A DNA stretch of 61,687 bases from positions 1-61,687 of the forward strand of contig NZ_BRCF01000012.1 of the NCBI RefSeq assembly GCF_023707985.1, in the 5' to 3' direction. Origin of the DNA: Sporosarcina sp. NCCP-2716. Lineage in GTDB: Bacteria; Bacillota; Bacilli; Bacillales_A; Planococcaceae. Below, piece after piece: positions 51,662 through 60,790 of this stretch (position 1 is the stretch's first letter; each line of letters starts with the position of its first letter). The translations under genes were made by a program, and so were the position numbers. Under the pieces are notes generated by a model, which worked only from the letters and a program-made list of their open reading frames with translations, was not told the origin of the DNA and made no database searches.

Positions 51662-51927
51662 CAATCCCCCAGGCACCCGATCCTCAAAAGAGACTGTCCA
51701 GCGACGGTCTCTTTTGGTTTGCTCAGCGAATAAATGGTGTACCTATGAAAATACTACGCCTGCCTCGTAATTGAATACTTTACTCCTGTTTAGTTTAGTG
51801 AGAAAATAGGCTTAGTTACTCATCCTAAATTACTTGAATTTATTTTCCAATAGACACAAAGTAACAAATTTACATTATTGCAAGATGAATACTGGAATAT
51901 ATCGTGAAAAATAATGAGGGGGCGTCC
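51662..51927. other. gene-free stretch with an orphan hairpin
   Basis: AAAAGAGAC / GTCTCTTTT (51687-51716) forms a terminator-like hairpin with no gene ending beside it on either strand. The rest is AT-rich and presumably carries the promoter of the pilin operon; TTGAAT-N17-TTTAGT near 51771 is a weak candidate. Confidence 0.4.
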
Positions 51928-52359
51928 ATGACAATGAAAAATGAAGCGGGCCTGACACTGGTCGAGATTTTGGCAGCACTCGTCATCCTCGGCATCATTT
52001 TCGTAAGTTTCATGACCATCTTCCCTAAGATGAACCATTTCAACGAGCGGACGGAGTCCAAGCTGGTGACGATGAATCTAGCGAAGCAGGAACTGGCTGA
52101 ACTGAAGGAGTCTCCCTCCCTGCTGACATCCGAGCGCAAACTAAAAAACAGCACCACTGCCGAGCCTTACGAAACATATGACTTCTCCCAGGCGGATTAC
52201 ATCGTCGAAGTCGACTGCTACGACACCCAACCGGGAAGCAAGCCGAACTACACATGCAGCGACCCGGCAAAAGAGCCGAGGCTGCACAGAATGCATATCC
52301 GGGTAAAGGAAAACGGAAAGGTAACGAGCGAGTCTTTCGGATATTTGGAAATCAGGTAG
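51928..52359 (+). CDS. type IV pilin-like (prepilin) protein 1
   Basis: A 143-residue minor pilin. The class III signal MTMKNEAG is cut before LTLVEILAALVILGII, with the conserved Glu at position +5 of the mature protein, and is followed by the usual helical stalk and a small C-terminal head containing two cysteines (VDCYDTQ, NYTCSDP). Start after GAGGGGG. First gene of a three-gene operon of pilin-type proteins; no ATPase, platform protein or peptidase gene lies here. Confidence 0.85.
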   Translation: MTMKNEAGLTLVEILAALVILGIIFVSFMTIFPKMNHFNERTESKLVTMNLAKQELAELKESPSLLTSERKLKNSTTAEPYETYDFSQADYIVEVDCYDTQPGSKPNYTCSDPAKEPRLHRMHIRVKENGKVTSESFGYLEIR

Positions 52360-52372
52360 GGAGGGGACGGCC

Positions 52373-52864
52373 ATGCATAGACAGGAAGACGGTATGACGT
52401 TAGTGGAAGTCCTGGCGGTGCTTGTGCTTGTTTCATTAGTGACCGGGATCATCTGGTCCGTCATTTCGATCGCAACGAAATTCAATATTTCCGAGACGTC
52501 CACGCTGCGCCTGCAACAGGAAGCGAATTACATCATCGCCGACCTGCAGCAAGTGCACCGCCATTGCGAGAGCTACCAGCTGACAATCTCACGGGATGAA
52601 GTCAGTGTTGCGGAATGCAAAAACGAAGCCGGTCAATACTTGGATACCTATAACAAAGTGGTCAGTGATCAGTTCCATTACCGGTATGAAAACAGCGGGA
52701 CGTCCCCATATGTCAACCGGACGTATCGCCCGCAGCAAGAAAACCTGGAGCTGCCCGACTTCGCCGTCATCGACCCGGTTAAAAAAGGCGGCCGGGAGAA
52801 GGCGGTCACCGTACCGACCACGATCACCCGATACCTGACAGAACAGCGGCAAGCACCGAAATGA
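52373..52864 (+). CDS. type IV pilin-like (prepilin) protein 2
   Basis: A 163-residue minor pilin of the PilW/GspJ type. MHRQEDG is the leader and MTLVEVLAVLVLVSLVTGI the N-methylation segment with Glu+5. The head has a Cys pair (HRHCESYQL, VAECKNEAG) and a conserved-looking FHYRYENSG. Follows gene 1 by 13 bases with AGGGAGGGG. The C-terminus overlaps the reading frame of the third gene by a few bases upstream of its chosen start. Confidence 0.85.
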   Translation: MHRQEDGMTLVEVLAVLVLVSLVTGIIWSVISIATKFNISETSTLRLQQEANYIIADLQQVHRHCESYQLTISRDEVSVAECKNEAGQYLDTYNKVVSDQFHYRYENSGTSPYVNRTYRPQQENLELPDFAVIDPVKKGGREKAVTVPTTITRYLTEQRQAPK

Positions 52865-52881
52865 GGAAGGGAGTTGACGTC

Positions 52882-54705
52882 ATGAGCCGAAACCGGAACG
52901 AACAGGGATACGCGCTGCTAATCGTGCTGTTCGCTATTGTCTTCATCACCGTCCTGACTGCCGTGTTCATGCGCGGCGCGCTCAGCAATGCCATGCAAGA
53001 GCAGACGCTGGATAAAGATAACCTGGTCGTCGTCTCTGCGGAAGCCGGCGTGGACTTCTATACGTGGAACTTGAAGCAGCTTTACAACGAGGATCAGCTG
53101 GAAGCGAAGTTCAACCGGCTCGTGAACGAGTACATCAGTGCCAAACTGCCCGTCAACTATGAAGCCATCCAGGACACCATCGTAACTGACTTCCAGACAG
53201 CGTTAACAGCAAAAGCGGCCAGCTTGAAAGCCATCCAGGAAACCGAACTGTTCAGCAAATACACCCACAAGCTCAGGGCAGCGACAGTGAAAAAAGAGAA
53301 CCAAGACGGGACAGTCTACTTGCTCGTCGACGGTACTGTCAGAGGCAAATACCCGACAGACAGCGGGGACAAAACTAATGACCTGCAGTTCGAGCTGCGC
53401 TTCACATTCCCGAAAGTGTTCACAGCAGACAGCGGTACTCCCCCGAAGCCCGGCGCCGGGACCGGGAGCCTCGTCACGATGCCGACGCTGAAAACGCCCA
53501 AGCCCCCTGCTGAACCTGTCATTCCCGCTGCCATCAGCAGACCTGCCGCAGAATGCCGGCCAGCCGGCAATTCGATCGAGAACCAGCAGCACTGCCGCCA
53601 GTCGGGCATCAGCGAAGCAAACTATAAGATCAACAAATCAGGCGTCTATATCGATAACACGGTGAACTCATGGGGAAACGTCCACATTGAAAATTCATCC
53701 ATGAATATCCGCGGCAACTTCACGCCGGCCAGCTTCCTGCTGGAAGATACGAAGATGGCTGTGGCCGGATCCATCACGGCGTATCAGTCCATTACTATAA
53801 ACAAATCGAAACTCCAAGCAGCTGAACTGAACAATAGCGGAGGCACGGCAAAGATATCCAACACGGACATGGACATCACCGGGAAACTCACCTTCCAAAA
53901 ATCGGACGTCGAAAACTCGATCATCCGTACAAATACCTACCAAGCAAACAACGAAGCAAGTTTCAACAATACCGATCTCCGTGTCAAAACCAAGTACCAA
54001 TCGGGAGGTGCCCGTTTTTCGAACTCGCGTATCGAAATCGGTGAAACGATGAACTTCGGGGGCGGCCTCTTCTACGCGGAAGGCTCGAGTGTCAACATAC
54101 ACGGAGACGCTGCAGCCGCAAACGGTTCCCAAATCTACAACTCACTGGTGAAAATCGGCGGAAGCCTGACGCACACATCGACCCCGTTCCTGTCCAAAAA
54201 CTCGGATATCCTGATCGGCGGAAAAGTCAGCGCAACCAATGGAACGGACTTCGAACACGTCAATATGATCGTCCAAGGCGGATATACCGCCAATGTGTAC
54301 TTCAAACTGGACAACACGAAACTCGCCATCAGCAGCGCGCTATCCCTCACGAACGGCGGAAATCTGGAGAACAGCCTGCTCACCGCCGGTGGCATCTCAT
54401 CCTCTACGCCGCTGAAACTGGACAATTCCATCATGGCGACCGACTCGTTGAACGCAGACATCCTGCGCCTGGATAACTCGCAAGTATGCGCCAAAGAGCT
54501 CTCCGTCCGGGACTTGGGAATGGTCGGCAGCAGCAAGATCTATTACCAGACACAATCATCCAAACCGGCCCACACCGGCAACAATCTGATCAAACTGACA
54601 CCGGAAGACTACGGCAAGAAATGCGGCATCCAGACCGGCCAAACACCCGAAGCCCCCGGAACCATCGACTGGAAAGCCCCCATCGTCGACAAAGTGACCT
54701 ATTAA
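52882..54705 (+). CDS. large PilX-like minor pilin-associated protein
   Basis: A 607-residue protein with an N-terminal segment NEQGYALLIVLFAIVFITVL like that of PilX/GspK tip proteins (Gly before Tyr, but the Glu+5 is lacking), so it probably sits at the tip of the pseudopilus without standard processing. An acidic helical part of about 150 residues follows, then a Pro-rich hinge (KPGAGTGSLVTMPTLKTPKPP), then about 330 residues of Asn/Ser/Thr-rich repeats of the form NxxLxxxG-x-I that look like a beta-solenoid or bactofilin-like surface domain. Such a large adhesin-like tail on a tip pilin is unusual. Start at MSRNRNEQ after AGGAAGGGAG. Ends four bases before a palindrome. Confidence 0.8.
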   Translation: MSRNRNEQGYALLIVLFAIVFITVLTAVFMRGALSNAMQEQTLDKDNLVVVSAEAGVDFYTWNLKQLYNEDQLEAKFNRLVNEYISAKLPVNYEAIQDTIVTDFQTALTAKAASLKAIQETELFSKYTHKLRAATVKKENQDGTVYLLVDGTVRGKYPTDSGDKTNDLQFELRFTFPKVFTADSGTPPKPGAGTGSLVTMPTLKTPKPPAEPVIPAAISRPAAECRPAGNSIENQQHCRQSGISEANYKINKSGVYIDNTVNSWGNVHIENSSMNIRGNFTPASFLLEDTKMAVAGSITAYQSITINKSKLQAAELNNSGGTAKISNTDMDITGKLTFQKSDVENSIIRTNTYQANNEASFNNTDLRVKTKYQSGGARFSNSRIEIGETMNFGGGLFYAEGSSVNIHGDAAAANGSQIYNSLVKIGGSLTHTSTPFLSKNSDILIGGKVSATNGTDFEHVNMIVQGGYTANVYFKLDNTKLAISSALSLTNGGNLENSLLTAGGISSSTPLKLDNSIMATDSLNADILRLDNSQVCAKELSVRDLGMVGSSKIYYQTQSSKPAHTGNNLIKLTPEDYGKKCGIQTGQTPEAPGTIDWKAPIVDKVTY

Positions 54706-54708
54706 AAA

Positions 54709-54777
54709 GGTGCCTGTGCGCCACACAACTCAGACACGATTCTGAATCGTGTCGAAGTTGTGTATCACACAGGCACC
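54709..54777. repeat. 69-bp palindromic element, copy 19
   Basis: Begins three bases after the pilin-operon stop and ends 22 bases before the SDR stop, in a convergent gap with no other terminator. Confidence 0.9.
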
Positions 54778-54799
54778 AGTTTTTCCGATTACCCCTAGA

Positions 54800-55525
54800 T
54801 CAAAACGGATTCGTCGCAATCAGCGAAGCAGACTTCGTATAAACCCGCGGATTCAGCTTCAGCTGGCTGACGATCACTTCCGCGATGTCCTCCGCCTGGA
54901 TCGTTTTCGTCTCATCGTTCTCCTTGATCAGATCCAGATCCATCGCGAGGTCCGTCGCCACCGTGCTCGGCGCCAATGAAGACACACGGATGTTATTCCG
55001 GCGGACTTCCTGTGCGAGCGACTCGGTGAATCCGATCACTGCGAACTTCGATGCGCTATACGCACTCGACGTCGCGGAACCATTCAGCCCGCTCGTCGAA
55101 GCGATATTGATAATATCCCCGCTGTTCTTCTCGACTAGCTGCGGCAGTACCGCGCGTGTCACATAATACGTCCCCATCACGTTCACATCCAAGATCCGTT
55201 TCCACTCCGCCGGGTCCATCTCGAGGACTTTGCCGAACGACGCAATACCCGCGTTATTGATTAGAATATCCGCCGTGCCGAGCTTGTCCGTCAGCTCAGC
55301 AACCGCTTTCTCCGCTTCTTCCTGCGAAGCGACATCCGCCACCGCATAGGCCGATTTCACGCCGAGCGATTCAATTTCCGCCGTCACTTCCTTCAGCGCA
55401 GACTCCGTTCTCGCCAGCAGTCCGACATGGACGCCCTCTTTCGCCAGCACGACCGCCGTCGCCTTCCCGATGCCCCGCGCACCTCCTGTAACGAACGCCA
55501 CTTTCCCCTGCAATGATTGCGCCAT
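54800..55525 (-). CDS. SDR family oxidoreductase (FabG-like 3-ketoacyl reductase)
   Basis: A 241-residue short-chain dehydrogenase. NADP-binding TGGARGIG lies near the N-terminus, NNAG is at INNAGIASFG, and the catalytic Ser-Tyr-Lys are in IASTSGLNGSATSSAYSASKFA. It is the YkvO/FabG class of 3-oxoacyl reductases; substrate not deduced. Start at MAQSLQGK after AAAGGGG. Transcribed alone. Confidence 0.9.
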   Translation of the reverse strand: MAQSLQGKVAFVTGGARGIGKATAVVLAKEGVHVGLLARTESALKEVTAEIESLGVKSAYAVADVASQEEAEKAVAELTDKLGTADILINNAGIASFGKVLEMDPAEWKRILDVNVMGTYYVTRAVLPQLVEKNSGDIINIASTSGLNGSATSSAYSASKFAVIGFTESLAQEVRRNNIRVSSLAPSTVATDLAMDLDLIKENDETKTIQAEDIAEVIVSQLKLNPRVYTKSASLIATNPF

Positions 55526-55597
55526 CAGACAAACCCCTTTCCAGTACTCACTATGGTGATATCCAGTATACAGCATCCGAACGACCATTCAAAAAAG

Positions 55598-55666
55598 GGT
55601 GCCTGTGCGTCACACAATTCAGACACGATTCAGAATCGTTTCCAAGTTGTTTGCTGCATAGGCACC
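55598..55666. repeat. 69-bp palindromic element, copy 20
   Basis: TTTCCAA subfamily copy with a changed end (TTTGCTGCATAGGCACC). Confidence 0.85.
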
Positions 55667-55716
55667 TGCCCTCTCGGACATTACGGAAGGTCCTAGCCTT
55701 TTTCAGAAGACAGCAC

Positions 55717-55968
55717 TCATTCATCGGGGTCATTTAATGCGTCTAAATATTCGTCAAGGTTGCCATCAATGATCGGCTGAGCCATCGCCTCTTTCTTCAT
55801 CTCATCCAGCACCCTTCGGATATCCTTTTTGGTAACGGCTAACTTATCCATCAATTCTTGTCCAACGTAACCTTGCTTTGTCAAATCATTCAAAATACAA
55901 GCAGTGAAATCACCTTCTTTTATGTCCACCAAGTTTTCAGTAATTTCTACCCCAGTTTTTTCATCCAT
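55717..55968 (-). CDS. small acidic hypothetical protein
   Basis: About 83 residues, strongly acidic, predicted helical (KEGDFTACILNDLTKQGYVG, then KLAVTKKDIRRVLDEMKKEA), with no signal or membrane segment. The middle could be a small helix-turn-helix. Base composition is clearly more AT-rich than its neighbours, which hints at horizontal origin. Start at MDEKTGV, preceded by AGGGGTGAG. Family not recognised. Confidence 0.6.
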   Translation of the reverse strand: MDEKTGVEITENLVDIKEGDFTACILNDLTKQGYVGQELMDKLAVTKKDIRRVLDEMKKEAMAQPIIDGNLDEYLDALNDPDE

Positions 55969-56061
55969 ATTCTCACCCCTAAAATCCACAGGCTCTTAAA
56001 TACTTTCATGATTAGTGAATCGGCATTTAAATTAAAAGGCTTGCAGTCTCCTAACCCCATC

Positions 56062-56565
56062 TTATTCACTCACACTGTCCATCACTTTCTCGTACCTCTC
56101 AAATTCCGCATCTTCCATGTCGCCATTCATCTGCAGCAGGAACAGTCCCTTTTCGTACGTGTGGGAGTAGAACATCGGACCGGACTCACCAAGCGTCACG
56201 TAATATTCTTTTGCTTTGTCCAACCCATCTTTGTCTTTAAAGCGGAACAGCCTTCCACCCGCGTCCTCACCGAGCGACGGCACCAGGATCCGCTTCCCCT
56301 CCTCGCGTGTATCCCCGAATTCTTTCTTCTCAAGATCTGTCACGTCACCGACTTCCAGACCTTCCTCCTTGAACGCAGCGATGACATCCTCCGCTGTCAG
56401 TTCCTGAACCGACATTTCCTGCCGCTCTTCTTTTTCCGGAGCAGTCGTTTTCGGCTCGGCCGTATTGTCACCAGCTTCCCTGTCACTGGCAGTCTTATCC
56501 TTATCTCCACATGCCGATACCATTAGTACCCCTGACAGTGCCAAGAGCCCGAACAGTCTCTTCAA
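56062..56565 (-). CDS. small lipoprotein of unknown function
   Basis: A 167-residue lipoprotein (LLALSGVLMVSACGDKD). The mature part begins with a charged low-complexity linker, then a single compact alpha/beta domain with VQELTAEDVIAAFKEEGLEV, KRILVPSLGEDAGGRLFRFK and YSHTYEKGLFLLQMNG. The EDVIAAFKEAGL-type start resembles small secreted stress or sensing lipoproteins seen across Bacillus; no function can be given. Single gene. Confidence 0.75.
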   Translation of the reverse strand: MKRLFGLLALSGVLMVSACGDKDKTASDREAGDNTAEPKTTAPEKEERQEMSVQELTAEDVIAAFKEEGLEVGDVTDLEKKEFGDTREEGKRILVPSLGEDAGGRLFRFKDKDGLDKAKEYYVTLGESGPMFYSHTYEKGLFLLQMNGDMEDAEFERYEKVMDSVSE

Positions 56566-56864
56566 AATGATTCTCCTCCCTGCATTACATATCCATCTCT
56601 AAATTCCTAGGTCAGTAATATCTCGTCTCTCTACTGCTCCTGTATCCTATCCGCCAGCTTTAAAACCCCCATCCTCATAGGGCCAACTGTCTATTTCTGA
56701 AAAGCGCGTGCCTATGCGCCACACATTTCAGACACTATCCCCCATCCTTTCTAGGTTATATATCACTCTAGCACTACCCTACCTAGGAATACACCTTCCA
56801 ATTTCCCACTCACCTTCCAGACAATCTGTTATACTAGGTCCACAAACTAAGAGGAGGTTTTTGA
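56566..56864. other. gene-free stretch with a decayed palindrome
   Basis: About 300 bases between divergent genes. It contains a decayed half palindrome (56708-56740) and, near 56830, TATACTAGG as a probable minus-10 of the SLH gene. Nothing else is supported. Confidence 0.45.
56708..56740. repeat. degenerate half of the 69-bp palindrome
   Basis: GTGCCTATGCGCCACACATT and CAGACACTATCC match the left arm; the right arm cannot be found. Confidence 0.6.
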
Positions 56865-57935
56865 ATGAAGAAGATCACCATGCTCCTGTTGTCCGTTGCA
56901 CTCGTCCTCGGTATCATCACCCCTGCCGCCAGCGCCGCGACAGACTTCACGGACGTGAACAAATCGACCTCGTTCTACAGCGAGATCCAGTTCCTGGTCG
57001 ACAATGAAATCATCAGCGGCTATTACGACGGCAGCTTCAAACCACAGAAGAACGTGACACGCGGTGAGGCAGCCATCATGATCGGCCGGATGATGGAATT
57101 GGACGGCACGAAACGCGCCACCAAATTCAAAGACGTCCCGAAATCCCATTCCGGAAGCGGCTACATCGCAAGCGCCGTCAGTGAAGGCGTCATCTCCGGC
57201 TATCCGGACGGCACCTTCCGCCCGAACCAGCAGATCTCACGCGGCGACATGGCAATCATCCTCGCCCGCGCGTTCGACCTGAACTTCCAGCCTCACTACA
57301 AGTTCAGTGACGTGACACCCGGCATGAAAGCGTACCACCCTGTACTCGGCTTGGCGGCCGAATCGATCACGACCGGCTATGCGAACGGCACATTCAAACC
57401 GCATGACGCCATCACCCGCGGCCAGTTCTCCGCATTCCTTGCACGCGGCCTGAGTCCTGTCTACAAACAGAAAGCCGCACTGCCCGGCGGCTACGCGCTC
57501 AACATGACGAAGCAGTACACGTATGCGGAGGAAGGCGGCGATGTCGTCCACACGTACAAATACGTCTCCGGCACCATGAACGGCATGCCGCTCGGCTTCA
57601 TGTGGGAAGCGAAACGCACGAAAGACGGCAGCATCGTCCATTACATGCAGTTCGAGAACAGATCGAGCCTCGCCACCGGCTTCCCGTACTCGGACATCAC
57701 CATCGACCTGCAATACCCGGCCATCCTCAACAAAACGTGGCAGTCGTATCAGAACGTCAATGAAAAGATCACCAAAGTGAACACGACCGTCACCACGCCG
57801 TACAAAACGTTCACCAACGGTATCGAAGTGACAAGTTCCAACGGCTACAAGAGCTACTATGTGCCGAATGTCGGACAGGTGAAAACGATCGATCCGTCCG
57901 GCAAAACCGTCAGCCAGCTGAAATCGATCAAGTGA
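56865..57935 (+). CDS. S-layer homology (SLH) domain protein
   Basis: A 356-residue secreted wall-attached protein: signal peptide (MLLLSVALVLGIITPAASAA), three SLH motifs (STSFYSEIQFLVDNEIISGY, GYIASAVSEGVISGYPDGTF, AYHPVLGLAAESITTGYANG), then a C-terminal beta-rich domain of about 150 residues (TYAEEGGDVVHTYKYVSGTM, GIEVTSSNGYKSYYVPNVGQ) of the kind found in SLH proteins with unknown extracellular role. SLH triplets bind pyruvylated secondary wall polymer. Start after AGAGGAGGTTTTTTGA; a terminator follows. Confidence 0.92.
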   Translation: MKKITMLLLSVALVLGIITPAASAATDFTDVNKSTSFYSEIQFLVDNEIISGYYDGSFKPQKNVTRGEAAIMIGRMMELDGTKRATKFKDVPKSHSGSGYIASAVSEGVISGYPDGTFRPNQQISRGDMAIILARAFDLNFQPHYKFSDVTPGMKAYHPVLGLAAESITTGYANGTFKPHDAITRGQFSAFLARGLSPVYKQKAALPGGYALNMTKQYTYAEEGGDVVHTYKYVSGTMNGMPLGFMWEAKRTKDGSIVHYMQFENRSSLATGFPYSDITIDLQYPAILNKTWQSYQNVNEKITKVNTTVTTPYKTFTNGIEVTSSNGYKSYYVPNVGQVKTIDPSGKTVSQLKSIK

Positions 57936-57948
57936 ATCCAGCACTACG

Positions 57949-57987
57949 GAAAATCTGCGGCCGGATTGTCGGCTGCAGATTTTTTCA
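57949..57987 (+). terminator. terminator of the SLH protein gene
   Basis: AAAATCTGC plus GCCG pairs with CGGC plus GCAGATTTT, then a T-tract, 14 bases after the stop. Confidence 0.85.
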
Positions 57988-58013
57988 TTCAAATAGCGGT
58001 ACCAGCAAATAAC

Positions 58014-58082
58014 GGTACCTGTGCGTCACGCAATTCAAACACGATTCAGAATTGTTCCGGATTTTTGTATCACACAGGCACC
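58014..58082. repeat. 69-bp palindromic element, copy 21
   Basis: Diverged copy (CACGCAATTCAAACACG; right arm with GTTCCGGATTTTTGTATC). It is only 33 bases upstream of the TetR start, so it lies inside that gene's leader. Confidence 0.85.
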
Positions 58083-58115
58083 GCTTTTCCACCTTTTCCA
58101 CGGAAGCGAGTTGAG

Positions 58116-58679
58116 ATGCCAATGACGAGTTCCCTCCATACGAAAACCATCCTGTCCCGTGCGCTGATAAGACACTGTTCGCGCAAGAGCTTCGACAAGG
58201 TGAGCATCACGGACCTGACCGAGGAATGCGGCCTGACGCGGCAGGCGTTCTATTACCATTTCGCCGACAAGCAGGAGCTCCTCGAATGGACCTACCAAGT
58301 GGACGTGTTCACATACCTCATGCACAACATCAGCCTGGACAATTGGAATACGCAAGTGCTGCACATGCTGCAGGGCATCAAAGAAAAAGACAGGTTCTAC
58401 TACCATACGACGTCGTCCGACCAGTCGATCATCGCCGCCTGCTTCCTGTCCGTCACCGAGAAACTGTTCCACAAACTGTTCGAAAAGCTGGATGACCAGG
58501 GCTTAGTCAGCCAGAAAGACCAGAACTTTTACGCCCGCTTCTTCTCGTACGGGTGCTGCGGGATATTGGTCGATTGGATCCTGACGGGCTTCAAGGAATC
58601 GGAGGAGGACATCGCCGGACAGCTGAACCGGATCATGGTGGACATCCGTTTCTTCTCGAAAAAGGCAGCTCTCCGATAA
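58116..58679 (+). CDS. TetR/AcrR family regulator of the oleate hydratase gene
   Basis: A 187-residue TetR-type repressor: HTH helix segment KVSITDLTEECGLTRQAFYYHFADKQELL, and a C-terminal ligand domain of the DhaS/TetR_C_8 kind (QVDVFTYLMHNISLDNW, FSYGCCGILVDWILTGFKES). It lies immediately upstream of oleate hydratase, and a perfect 10-10-10 palindrome lies between them, so it probably regulates that gene in response to fatty acids. Start at MPMTSSLH with GGAAGCGAG upstream; the reading frame before it crosses a palindrome. Confidence 0.85.
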   Translation: MPMTSSLHTKTILSRALIRHCSRKSFDKVSITDLTEECGLTRQAFYYHFADKQELLEWTYQVDVFTYLMHNISLDNWNTQVLHMLQGIKEKDRFYYHTTSSDQSIIAACFLSVTEKLFHKLFEKLDDQGLVSQKDQNFYARFFSYGCCGILVDWILTGFKESEEDIAGQLNRIMVDIRFFSKKAALR

Positions 58680-58691
58680 ATTCCGGCACGT

Positions 58692-58721
58692 TTTTTGACA
58701 ATTCGTGTGACTTGTCAAAAA
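58692..58721. promoter_or_regulatory. TetR-type operator upstream of oleate hydratase
   Basis: TTTTTGACAA (58692-58701), ten-base spacer, TTGTCAAAAA (58712-58721): a perfect inverted repeat. It contains a TTGACA-like minus-35, so binding would block the promoter. It lies just past the stop of the TetR gene. Confidence 0.7.
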
Positions 58722-58829
58722 GAATCGGATCTTCGTTTGTACTCCCGGACCGTTTCACCTACCATTCTAGGTAACAAGCGGAAAGGAACACTTCTTCTCC
58801 GCTTCCACTATGAAATGGAGGGCTTTACA

Positions 58830-60602
58830 ATGAGGTATACGAATGGCAACTACGAAGCGTTTGCACGTCCCCGAAAACCGGAAGGCGCAGACCGGGTCTC
58901 TGCGTATATCGTCGGCGGCGGGCTGGCCGGCATGTCAGCCGCAGCATTCCTCGTCCGTGACGGGCAAGTGGACGGCGATCGGATTCACATTCTGGAGGAG
59001 CTGCCGGTTTCAGGCGGTTCGCTGGACGGGAAAGTGGCGTCGCGGGACGGGTTCGTCGTGCGGGGCGGCCGGGAGATGGAAGCACATTTCGAGTGCCTGT
59101 GGGACATGTTCCGCTCGGTTCCGTCCCTTGAGACGGAGAACGCCTCGGTTCTGGATGAATTCTACTGGCTCGATCACGACGATCCGAATTCATCCAACTG
59201 CCGGATGATCCATAACCGGGGGGAACGCGTCGCGGATGACGGGGATTTCACCCTCACGAAAAAAGCGCAGAAGGAACTCGTGGAACTGTTCATGACGACA
59301 GAAGACGAACTGGAAGGCAAGCAGATCGACGACGTATTCGGCGAGGAGTTTTTCGAGTCGAATTTCTGGCTGTACTGGTGTTCAATGTTCGCGTTCGAAA
59401 AGTGGCATTCTGCCATCGAAATGCGTCGCTACGTCATGCGCTTCATCCACCATATCAAAGGACTGCCCGACTTCACGGCACTGAAATTCACGCGCTACAA
59501 CCAATATGAATCACTCGTCAAGCCGCTCGTTTCCTACTTGAAATCGCACGGGGTCCGTTTCGAGCATGACACGACCGTCCGGAACGTGCTCGTCGACTTC
59601 GAGGGCGGCACGAAAACCGCCCGCAAGCTCCTGCTGACACAGGAAGGAGCCGACAAGGAAATCGATCTGACGGAAGAGGATCTTGTCTTCGTCACGAACG
59701 GCTCCATCACGGAGAGCACGACGGAAGGCGATCACCATACCCCGGCACCGGTCACACACGAACCCGGCGGCAGCTGGACACTGTGGGAGAACCTGGCCGC
59801 ACAATCGCCCGAGTTCGGGAACCCCGGTGTCTTCTATAAAAACCTGCCGGACCGCAGCTGGTTCGTCTCCGCGACCGTGACCTGGAAAAACGAGGAGATC
59901 GCTCCGTACCTCGAAGGCCTGACCAAGCGCAAACTGCACACCGGCCGGATCGTCAGCGGCGGCATCATCACCATCAAAGACTCGAACTGGCTGATGAGCT
60001 TCGCCACCCACCGCCAGCCGCACTTCAAAGAGCAGCCGGCAGACGAGAACCTGACATGGGTCTACGGCCTGCTGTCCGATGTGCCCGGGAACTACATCAA
60101 AAAGCCGATCGAACAGTGCACCGGGGAGGAAATCGCCCAGGAGCTGCTGTACCACCTCGGCGTCCCCCTCACCGACATCGACCGGATGGCCAAGGAATCC
60201 TGCATCGTCATCCCGACGTACATGCCGTTCATCACGTCATACTTCATGGTGAGGAAATCCGGAGACCGCCCGCTCGTCGTGCCGAACGGCTCCAAGAACC
60301 TGGCGTTCATCGGCAACTTCGCCGAAACCGAACGCGACACCGTCTTCACGACCGAATACTCCGTCCGGACAGCGATGGAAGCCGTATACCAGCTGCTGGA
60401 CATCGAACGCGGCGTGCCCGAAGTGTTCGCCTCCGCTTACGATGTGCGGATGCTGGCTCAGGCCGTCTACTACCTGTCCGACCGGAAAAAGATCGACGAA
60501 ATGGACATGCCCTTCGTCGAACGGAAACTGGCGGAGAAATTCGTCAAAAAAATCGACAACACCTATATCAGCGACGTCCTCAAAGACGCCCGCCTGATCT
60601 GA
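58830..60602 (+). CDS. ohyA: oleate hydratase
   Basis: A 590-residue FAD enzyme that adds water to the double bond of oleate to give 10-hydroxystearate, a detoxification reaction for unsaturated fatty acids, often membrane-associated. The Rossmann motif is [20 protein letters not shown]; conserved segments include [20 protein letters not shown], the FAD/substrate motif TFNTGNP is not evident but [29 protein letters not shown], and [17 protein letters not shown] match the MCRA family. Start at [14 protein letters not shown], after GAGGG. Under control of the upstream TetR and operator. Confidence 0.95.
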   Translation: MRYTNGNYEAFARPRKPEGADRVSAYIVGGGLAGMSAAAFLVRDGQVDGDRIHILEELPVSGGSLDGKVASRDGFVVRGGREMEAHFECLWDMFRSVPSLETENASVLDEFYWLDHDDPNSSNCRMIHNRGERVADDGDFTLTKKAQKELVELFMTTEDELEGKQIDDVFGEEFFESNFWLYWCSMFAFEKWHSAIEMRRYVMRFIHHIKGLPDFTALKFTRYNQYESLVKPLVSYLKSHGVRFEHDTTVRNVLVDFEGGTKTARKLLLTQEGADKEIDLTEEDLVFVTNGSITESTTEGDHHTPAPVTHEPGGSWTLWENLAAQSPEFGNPGVFYKNLPDRSWFVSATVTWKNEEIAPYLEGLTKRKLHTGRIVSGGIITIKDSNWLMSFATHRQPHFKEQPADENLTWVYGLLSDVPGNYIKKPIEQCTGEEIAQELLYHLGVPLTDIDRMAKESCIVIPTYMPFITSYFMVRKSGDRPLVVPNGSKNLAFIGNFAETERDTVFTTEYSVRTAMEAVYQLLDIERGVPEVFASAYDVRMLAQAVYYLSDRKKIDEMDMPFVERKLAEKFVKKIDNTYISDVLKDARLI

Positions 60603-60628
60603 TCCCCCTCCACACAAAGGACAGCACC

Positions 60629-60667
60629 GAAAAGCCTTCAGCCCCCAACCGGGACTGAAGGCTTTTC
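60629..60667 (+). terminator. terminator of ohyA
   Basis: AAAAGCCTTCAG pairs with CTGAAGGCTTTT, about 25 bases after the stop. Confidence 0.85.
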
Positions 60668-60706
60668 TCATTATGGTATCCGTTTCAATACGGTACCTGT
60701 CAATAC

Positions 60707-60775
60707 GGTGCCTGTGCGCCACACAATTCAGACACGATTCAGAATCGTGTCGAAGTTGTGTGCTGCACAGGCACC
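60707..60775. repeat. 69-bp palindromic element, copy 22
   Basis: GGTGCC/GGCACC ends, GTGTCGAAGTTGTG right arm. Just before it, CGGTACCTGTCAATACGGTGCC shows a partial duplication of the element's outer end. Confidence 0.9.
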
Positions 60776-60790
60776 TCTTTTATGCATGGC

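Noticed and set aside
9319..60775. The 69-bp palindromes as plain Rho-independent terminators
   Set aside because: Several lie next to independent terminators, upstream of genes or within an operon, and most lack a reliable T-tract; a terminator role may be secondary.
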